Shown: in pieces, positions 33,043 through 38,152 of the stretch | How the letters are laid out: each line of letters starts with the position of its first letter | Position numbering within the stretch: position 1 is the stretch's first letter | From: Desulfuromonas sp. | GTDB taxonomy: Bacteria > Desulfobacterota > Desulfuromonadia > Desulfuromonadales > Desulfuromonadaceae | Assembly (NCBI GenBank): GCA_021162745.1 | Contig: JAGGYC010000132.1 | Location: 1-38,152 of the forward strand | Direction of reading: 5' to 3' | DNA length: 38,152 bases | Notes under the pieces: generated by a model | What the model was told of the DNA's origin: nothing | The model's database searches: none | Seen by the model: the letters and a program-made list of their open reading frames with translations, nothing else | Made by a program: the position numbers and the translations under genes

Positions 33043-35657
33043 GAGGGGAGGCTGTTATCAAACAACTGTACCGTTCCTATGAAGAGGCGGTGAATTTTCT
33101 GGATCAACTCGCCGAGGATTATCCCGATCTTGTTCGAGTTGAAACCATCGGTAGCAGTTGGGAACAACGTGAGATTAAGTTGATCACCTTGAGCCTGGAT
33201 GTCACGACTGCCGACAAAAAGCCTGCGTTGTTTTATACCGGTACGATCCACGCGCGGGAGTGGATCGGTGTTGAACTGGCCCTCGATTTTGCAAAATATG
33301 TCGTTGAGAGCATTAGCTTTGATCCATGGGTAAAGGCGTTGTTCCGCTATGCCACTGTGTATATGGTTCCTTGCGCAAATCCCGATGGCCTGGAGTATTC
33401 GCGTAATTATTTTTCATTTTGGCGCAAAAACCGTCGCCAAAATGCCGATGGCTCATTTGGCGTTGACCTCAATCGCAATTTTCCGATCGGGTTTTCAACA
33501 AATAACAAAACCTATTCAGAAATCTACCCCGGTCCCCAACCGTTTTCAGAGCCGGAAACTCAGGCTCTCAGGGATTTTTTCGAGGAACATCCCAATATCT
33601 CTATCGCTCTGGATTACCATTCGCAAGGCAATGTGTTTTTCCCCGCTCATGATTTTCGTCACGAAGACACCATCGATACCACGGATATGAATGTGCTATG
33701 TGCCAACATGGCCGAGAGTATTCGTAAGGTAAGTAATCGTGAATACGGTATTCATCAGGGGAAACCACCGACATCGTTAATTAGTGGCAGCGGGCGAGAA
33801 TTTTACCACTCACACGGCATTCTGGCGAGCGTTGTCGAGGTGGGCACCCGCAATATTTCCGATTATCTCGATGATATGAGAGAACATATCAAAGAACACA
33901 TCCACGCCCTATTGACAGCGCTTGACGAAGTTCCCAACTATGCCAAAGACAACCCCTTGCCGCGGGTGTCTGGACTCGTGATTGAAAATGTCAGCGACCT
34001 TGAGGTGAGTTTCTCCTGGCAGTATGAAACAGAGCGGCCGGTCTATTTTGAAATCTATCGTAATACGCGCCCAAAGGGTTTTTGTACGCGGGCCAATCGG
34101 ATCGGAATCACCAAAATCTGTTCGTTTACAGACGATAGCCTGCAAAGTACGACCGAGTATTATTACTATATTCGTGCCGTTGATAAAGAAACGAAACTTA
34201 AGTCCGCATTTGCGCCGTTACTGCGGGTTAAAACGTTGCTTAACGATGATGAACTCAGCCGAATCTACTATCCTAGTGCTGCACAGACCGGTTATGTTGC
34301 GGAGCGAGTCGAGAACAACCGTGATCATTTTGGTCAGGATTCGCTCCATGTCGGTATTGATGAAACAAAGGGGATAAGTTACGCTATCCTCAACTTTTCT
34401 TTAGCGACGATTCCGGTCAATGCCATCATAAAATCAGTCGTTTTTTCGTTGTATCCAATCAATCGCGTATCGACAACCATTGAAAAATACGGTGAATGGA
34501 ATGTTGCCCTGGTCAATCCTGACAGTATGAACGATTTCGCTGATTTTGATCAGGTCGATCAGGTGGATATTTTACACTATGTAGGCCGCCCGACAACGTC
34601 TGACCATCTAACACAGGGGATTTGGCGTAACTGGAAATTTTCTCAGTTTGAGTGTCGAATCTTACAGGAACAGGTTGCTCAGGGACGGGCTTGCTTTCGC
34701 ATTGAAGGCCCAAAAGAGCTTAAGGCCGGTCGGAGCAAGCAGATGATGCAGTGGGATATCGGCTATGGCCGTGATGGTTCCGGCCTCAATTATCGGCCCA
34801 AGCTGGAAATCGTCTATACTATGGAACCGGTTCGGGTTGAACTCTATCCGAAAACGATCTTAACCCTGTCGCATCAGCAGGTGTTGGAAGATGAGATTCT
34901 GTGTGGTTGCGATGCCAACGGCAAGAAAGTTTATAGTGCCCTTGTCTTCGATATCTCGTCACTCCCTTCATATGATTATAGTGTTATCGTCAGTGCTAAT
35001 CTGTGCCTGAATGCAACCCAGGTGTACTTTAAGGAAAACCTCCGTTTTCATCTTGAATTTTTAGAAGGGACCCCGCGCGAATACGCCGCTATTCACGAAA
35101 GGATCGTGATTGAAAATATCGGTTATGATGTGAGTACCCAGGGGCTGAAAAATAAAAATGGTCAAGAGTTTTATTTTGACAAGTATTCGTTGATGGAATT
35201 GGCTCAGAGGCAAAAACAAAAGCGCAATGTTACGCTATTGTTACGTCCGACATCGTCAGAACATGTGATCAAAGACAAAATGGTAGAGTGGAGTTCCAAG
35301 GAATCTAATTTTGCACCGCGCCTGGTGATTGAATATCTTCCTAAGCGACGTCATCCTGTCGCGCCGATAAACAGCTTACGACATAGTATTGATAATGGAA
35401 GAATACGTCTCGATTGGAATAATCCAGACGAGGCTGATTTCCGTGGGGTAAAGGTGGTAAAAAACAATTTTCGTCCACCATTATCACCCTTTGATGGTGT
35501 GAAAATATATGCCGGTAGCGACAATTATACCTACGACAGCTTTGGCGCCCTTGATTTATGCAAATATTTTGCCGTATTTACTTACGATGATGTGCCGAAC
35601 TATTCTAAACCGGTTCTTATCAAGTATCAGGATCAGAGGAAGAAATGCCGTAAATAG
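33012..35657 (+). CDS. M14 zinc carboxypeptidase with FN3- and DNRLRE-like modules
   Basis: Up to 881 residues (numbering from TTG 33012). Zinc carboxypeptidase core about 18-310: HAREW gives His80 and Glu83; ANPDGLEYS, DLNRNFP and the second His203 in DYHSQG follow; catalytic Glu276 is in VVEVGT. All three zinc ligands and the catalytic Glu are present. Then an FN3-like domain (about 320-410) and two DNRLRE-type beta modules (RIYYPSAAQTGYV onwards, and a second starting MEPVRVELYP). No signal peptide. The start is uncertain: the best ribosome site (GGGGAG, 33045-33050) points to an ATC codon at 33057, not to ATG/GTG/TTG. Last gene of the M20/ATP-grasp operon. Confidence 0.85.
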   Translation: MLAAAAPVELRGEAVIKQLYRSYEEAVNFLDQLAEDYPDLVRVETIGSSWEQREIKLITLSLDVTTADKKPALFYTGTIHAREWIGVELALDFAKYVVESISFDPWVKALFRYATVYMVPCANPDGLEYSRNYFSFWRKNRRQNADGSFGVDLNRNFPIGFSTNNKTYSEIYPGPQPFSEPETQALRDFFEEHPNISIALDYHSQGNVFFPAHDFRHEDTIDTTDMNVLCANMAESIRKVSNREYGIHQGKPPTSLISGSGREFYHSHGILASVVEVGTRNISDYLDDMREHIKEHIHALLTALDEVPNYAKDNPLPRVSGLVIENVSDLEVSFSWQYETERPVYFEIYRNTRPKGFCTRANRIGITKICSFTDDSLQSTTEYYYYIRAVDKETKLKSAFAPLLRVKTLLNDDELSRIYYPSAAQTGYVAERVENNRDHFGQDSLHVGIDETKGISYAILNFSLATIPVNAIIKSVVFSLYPINRVSTTIEKYGEWNVALVNPDSMNDFADFDQVDQVDILHYVGRPTTSDHLTQGIWRNWKFSQFECRILQEQVAQGRACFRIEGPKELKAGRSKQMMQWDIGYGRDGSGLNYRPKLEIVYTMEPVRVELYPKTILTLSHQQVLEDEILCGCDANGKKVYSALVFDISSLPSYDYSVIVSANLCLNATQVYFKENLRFHLEFLEGTPREYAAIHERIVIENIGYDVSTQGLKNKNGQEFYFDKYSLMELAQRQKQKRNVTLLLRPTSSEHVIKDKMVEWSSKESNFAPRLVIEYLPKRRHPVAPINSLRHSIDNGRIRLDWNNPDEADFRGVKVVKNNFRPPLSPFDGVKIYAGSDNYTYDSFGALDLCKYFAVFTYDDVPNYSKPVLIKYQDQRKKCRK

Positions 35658-35842
35658 AATGACAGTGTTTATTGTTCGGCGCGGCTAATCGTTTAGCTGC
35701 TTTCACGGATGCGTGTTAATGCCAGTGTTGTTGGTTTGTTGTGGTCTAATCCAACCGGAATCCATGAAGCCCAAGACAGAACCCGGATGATTCTGGTTGA
35801 TCAGTCGCTTGTCAAAGAACCAAAAGAACAATCTTTTACCTG

Positions 35843-35940
35843 ATTAGCATTAATCTTCCGTTTTGGTTCTGATCTCCGCATCCGGCATGCCCGCGAAGGC
35901 GGGTATCCAGAGGTTTTACAGAGAGTTCTGGACCCCCGCA
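35843..35940. repeat. REP/MITE-like element, truncated copy
   Basis: Matches the left part of the 27178-27334 element: ATTAGCATTAATCTTCCG, TTGGTTCTG, GCATGCCCGCGAAGGCGGGTATCCAG, then GTTTTACAGAGAGTTCTGGACCCCCGC. The right terminal repeat is missing. It ends 31 bases before the RAYT gene at 35971-36540. The rest of the 35658-35970 gap holds nothing else I can identify. Confidence 0.85.
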
Positions 35941-35970
35941 AGGAGGGTTGTGTCCGTATAGTGCTGTAAA

Positions 35971-36540
35971 TTAATTAAGGTCATCGTGGCCCTCATTCAC
36001 TCCGTCGTTGATAAATGTGATGTAATTCAAGATTGCCGTTTTTCGTTCCGTTCCCAATTGCTCCAGTACCCAATCCATTGTCAACCATGGGATAGTTAGC
36101 TCACCGGTGTAAACGGGATGACTGGACCAGGAATATTGATCTGGATGTTGAATCATCCGTGCGCGATATGGATTAAGGTGGATGTAGCGCACCAGCTGCA
36201 ACAGGTAGTTATCCTGATCAATCAACAGTGCCTTGAATCGCCCCTGAAACAGATGTCCGGTCCGTTTAAATTTGCAATTCATGTATTGCGTGTAGCGAAA
36301 GCCGACAACCTGCATCAGTTTAGAAAGAGGAATGTCGCACACCTGTATTGCCAGGTGAACATGGTTATCCATCAGGCAATAAGCATGAACCATGCAGCGA
36401 TAGCGTTCGACTCCCTGTTGAAGCAACAGCAGGAAACGTGAGCGGTCGGCATCGCCAGTGAAAATATCCTGACCAGCGTTACCACGTAGTATAACGTGGT
36501 AAACGGCACCGTCAAAATGGATACGAGGTTTACGAGGCAT
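35971..36540 (-). CDS. RAYT, REP-associated tyrosine transposase
   Basis: 189 residues of the Y1 transposase (TnpA-REP) family, single-strand nucleases that move or process REP palindromes. The N-terminus MPRKPRIHFDGAVYHVILRG is typical. The HUH-type HxH pair is His60 and His62 (MDNHVHLAIQ), with a putative catalytic Tyr in YTQYMN and the RTGHLFQGRFKA motif. HLNPYRARMIQHPDQYSWSSH follows. The usual C-terminal extension seems short. A REP-like copy lies 31 bases beyond its 3' end and another at 27178, which supports an active REP-RAYT relationship. Confidence 0.92.
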   Translation of the reverse strand: MPRKPRIHFDGAVYHVILRGNAGQDIFTGDADRSRFLLLLQQGVERYRCMVHAYCLMDNHVHLAIQVCDIPLSKLMQVVGFRYTQYMNCKFKRTGHLFQGRFKALLIDQDNYLLQLVRYIHLNPYRARMIQHPDQYSWSSHPVYTGELTIPWLTMDWVLEQLGTERKTAILNYITFINDGVNEGHDDLN

Positions 36541-36705
36541 GAGGTAAGGGTAGAAGAGTTAATCAGTTTGTAAGCCTGACCCCTCTAGCTGACCCTCTTT
36601 AGGGATTTTGCATGGATGCGAAAAAGAATGGGTTGTTAGCTGTGTACTGCTCCATTTTGGAGCAAATTGTGCCGTTTAGTGCCTGCACTGTAAGGGCTGG
36701 TGAGA

Positions 36706-36742
36706 CAAAAAGGCGGTTTCGCATTTATGCGAAGCCGCCTTA
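36706..36742 (-). terminator. Terminator of the acetate-permease-family gene
   Basis: On the minus strand TAAGGCGGCTTCGCA, loop TAAA, TGCGAAACCGCCTTTTTG. A 14-bp stem with one mismatch and five T. It ends the gene at 36778. Confidence 0.9.
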
Positions 36743-36777
36743 TCATACTTTGATTGAATTGTAACTTGGCGAGCTAT

Positions 36778-37647
36778 TTAATTTAGTACGAGATCTTCGT
36801 CCTCTTCTTCGTCTAATTGATTTGATGTTTCAATTGCCGCAACGACACCAACGACACCAAGGGGGGCTACTTCGCGATTGTACACTTCATTTAGTACCTG
36901 TGCTAGTCCCGTATACATGGCTGAAAGGCCACAGAAAATACCCTCATAACCTGCAATGACCTTAAATGCGTGGTTGCCAGTGAAGTCCCCAGCAGCGAGG
37001 AGGAAAAACAGGATGGTGAGTGAACCAAAGACAACTTGGAGCGCGCGGTTGAGCTTTAACGTGCCTAAAAATAGAACACCAGTGAAAAGACCCCAGATGC
37101 TGAGGTAGAACCCCATGGAAAATGGTGAAGCTGCAGGAATAGCACCTGTCTTGGGGAGTAGAATCAGGGCGACAAGGGTCAGCCAAAATAGACCGTATGA
37201 GGTGAAAGCTGTGGCTCCAAATGTGTTGTCTTTTTTCCACTCCAGAATACCGACGATAACTTGTCCTAAACCGCCATAAAAAATTCCCATAGCGAGAATC
37301 ATCGCATCGAGGGGAAAGAAGCCAGCGTTATGTAGATTGAGTAAGATTGTGGTCATACCAAATCCTAGAAGCCCTAGGGGGGCGGGATTGGCTGTCGTGT
37401 CTTTGATAGAAAGATTCTTCATAATGTTCTCCTTGTTGATTGCATTGGATTGAAGTTGAAGCTCAGAATTGGGGGAGAGAACTTCAGGATAACGTATCGC
37501 AAGCTCATTGAATTTAACGCATTCGTGGCAATTGCTCGTACAATAACTAATAATTATTTTGACGTCATGGCTTGAAATGTATTCGCAGCCAACGTCGCAA
37601 TGATCTTCATTTTTAGCAAAAAAAGGGCAGAGATTCTCTGGCTGCAT
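36778..37647 (-). CDS. Cys-rich domain fused to a SatP/YaaH-family (GPR1/FUN34) acetate permease
   Basis: A 289-residue frame. Residues 1-75 are a Cys-rich leader ([24 protein letters not shown] and so on, seven Cys) resembling small [metal]-binding domains of this lineage. Residues 76-289 (MKNLS onwards) are a complete SatP/YaaH transporter of about 214 residues with six helices and the signature [14 protein letters not shown], then [10 protein letters not shown], and an acidic tail. AAGGAG precedes the internal ATG (37420-37422), so the transporter could be made alone. SatP-like proteins move acetate or succinate, plausible for an acetate-using bacterium. The first start is behind a hairpin that covers its AGAGG. 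Whether the fused form exists is uncertain. Confidence 0.85.
   Translation of the reverse strand: MQPENLCPFFAKNEDHCDVGCEYISSHDVKIIISYCTSNCHECVKFNELAIRYPEVLSPNSELQLQSNAINKENIMKNLSIKDTTANPAPLGLLGFGMTTILLNLHNAGFFPLDAMILAMGIFYGGLGQVIVGILEWKKDNTFGATAFTSYGLFWLTLVALILLPKTGAIPAASPFSMGFYLSIWGLFTGVLFLGTLKLNRALQVVFGSLTILFFLLAAGDFTGNHAFKVIAGYEGIFCGLSAMYTGLAQVLNEVYNREVAPLGVVGVVAAIETSNQLDEEEDEDLVLN
37420..37434 (-). promoter_or_regulatory. Internal ribosome binding site and ATG of the transporter
   Basis: On the minus strand CAAGGAGAACATTATG. A strong Shine-Dalgarno AAGGAG is spaced five to seven bases from an in-frame ATG. It supports independent translation of the SatP-like permease from residue 76 of the longer frame. 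Confidence 0.7.
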
Positions 37648-37651
37648 GGCA

Positions 37652-37700
37652 ACACCTCTTGGTTTGTTAACGTACTATTGGTTAACAAAGCAAGAGGTGT
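37652..37700. promoter_or_regulatory. 20-bp inverted repeat upstream of the permease gene
   Basis: ACACCTCTTGGTTTGTTAAC, nine bases, GTTAACAAAGCAAGAGGTGT; 19 of 20 paired. It sits four bases before the minus-strand start codon (37645-37647). In mRNA it pairs the AGAGG Shine-Dalgarno, so it could be a translational switch; as DNA it could be an operator. Confidence 0.85.
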
Positions 37701-37778
37701 GCCAGTTCTGGTAAATTGCTATAAAACTGCATTATTTCGGTAAGTTAAAGAGTTTTGTGGCAAAGGGGATGATTACTG

Positions 37779-38152
37779 ATGCTGGAAAAATGGGGGGAGT
37801 ATTTGCAAATATGCAAAAGCCACAGTTTTAGCAGGCTGTTGGCCTTTCTGATCAATTCTGGCTATTTCGAGAGGGACAATGTTCGACGCTGATTTTATCT
37901 CTACGTGGGTCAAATTTGGATGCAGATCAATACATGTGACAGTGGGGCGGGAGATTGGGTGTGTCGCTTTTTGAGCTATTGCCACCATCAGCATCCATGT
38001 ACGCTGGGGGCCGGTGAGGTTGTCTCTTTTTTAGAGTATCTGGCCTTACAGTGTAAGGTGGCTGGCAGTACTCAAAATCAAGCGTTGAATGCCTTGGTTT
38101 TTCTGTTTGACAAGGTCCTTGAACAACCGCTGGGTGAGCTGGGCGCATACAC
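37779..38152 (+). pseudogene. N-terminal part of an integron-type tyrosine recombinase, interrupted by TGA; runs off the window
   Basis: From ATG 37779, with AAGGGG upstream, the frame reads LINSGYFERDNVRR, then TGA (37890-37892), then FYLYVGQIW and further on GDWVCRFLSY, HPCTLGAGEVVSFLEYLALQ, VAGSTQNQALNALVFLFDKVL and EQPLGELGAY. The last part is the SAM-like core-binding domain of integron integrases (IntI). All of it lies in one frame except the single stop. The catalytic Arg-His-Tyr region is beyond the window. Confidence 0.75.

Noticed and set aside
37652-37700. attC or attI site next to the integrase
   Set aside because: The core sites GTTRRRY/RYYYAAC are not in the required outer positions; the arms are a simple inverted repeat before a gene start.

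Overview
The window looks like chromosome from a Desulfuromonas/Pelobacter-like member of the Desulfuromonadales (Desulfobacterota). This is an inference. It rests on a sigma-54 driven glnBA operon, c-type cytochrome genes, an acetate-permease-family gene, a hybrid GGDEF-EAL sensor with an ABC-type periplasmic domain, and moderate GC with REP-like intergenic palindromes. No rRNA, tRNA or CRISPR array was found.

Layout, left to right. (1) 84-2710: a Nudix hydrolase, then glnB-glnA behind a near-consensus sigma-54 promoter, closed by an intrinsic terminator. (2) 2836-6406: a five-gene cell-surface operon. It encodes a secreted protein made of five near-identical 36-residue Asn/Ala-rich repeats, a small exported partner, a CsgG-like lipoprotein with a peptidoglycan-binding-type module, a duplicated LPP20-like exported protein and a small membrane-anchored protein. 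It resembles curli or holdfast-anchor (HfaA/HfaB) secretion in logic but not in obvious sequence. (3) 6442-10626: convergent to that operon lies a CopA-type copper ATPase, then divergent recQ. (4) 10640-15901: a decay zone. It holds an IS3-family scar joining two truncated hydrolase genes, a cytochrome c pseudogene, a frameshifted universal stress protein and a fused CusB/CusA remnant, mixed with intact genes (HlyIII family, BCAM0308-like zinc protein, one unknown).

(5) 16188-19412: a 1070-residue c-di-GMP sensor followed by a long palindrome. (6) 19448-24275: a minus-strand operon of TonB-dependent receptor, CcsA-like, ResB-like and a periplasmic SUOX-fold protein with a single CxxCH heme site. 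Its promoter carries two tandem palindromes resembling ModE (molybdate-responsive) operators, so I propose a molybdenum- or tungsten-responsive outer-membrane uptake or sensing system with its own heme-attachment genes. (7) 24670-27133: archease-rtcB RNA ligase pair and a CBS-domain protein. (8) 27178-29431: a REP/MITE-like palindrome, a DUF1232 protein and umuDC. (9) 29707-35657: a tightly overlapping operon of M20 peptidase, two different ATP-grasp ligase-like proteins and an 881-residue M14 carboxypeptidase with FN3- and DNRLRE-like modules. This looks like an undescribed make-and-trim peptide system. (10) 35843-36540: a second, truncated copy of the REP/MITE beside a RAYT (REP-associated tyrosine transposase) gene. 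(11) 36706-38152: a Cys-rich domain fused in frame to an acetate-permease-family (SatP/YaaH) gene behind a hairpin that would hide its ribosome binding site, then the start of an integron-type integrase interrupted by TGA at the window edge.

The three best candidates for undescribed systems are the repeat-protein/CsgG-like operon, the ModE-box TonB/CcsA/ResB/SUOX-like operon, and the M20/ATP-grasp/ATP-grasp/M14 operon. All assignments come from reading motifs by eye; no database search was run.
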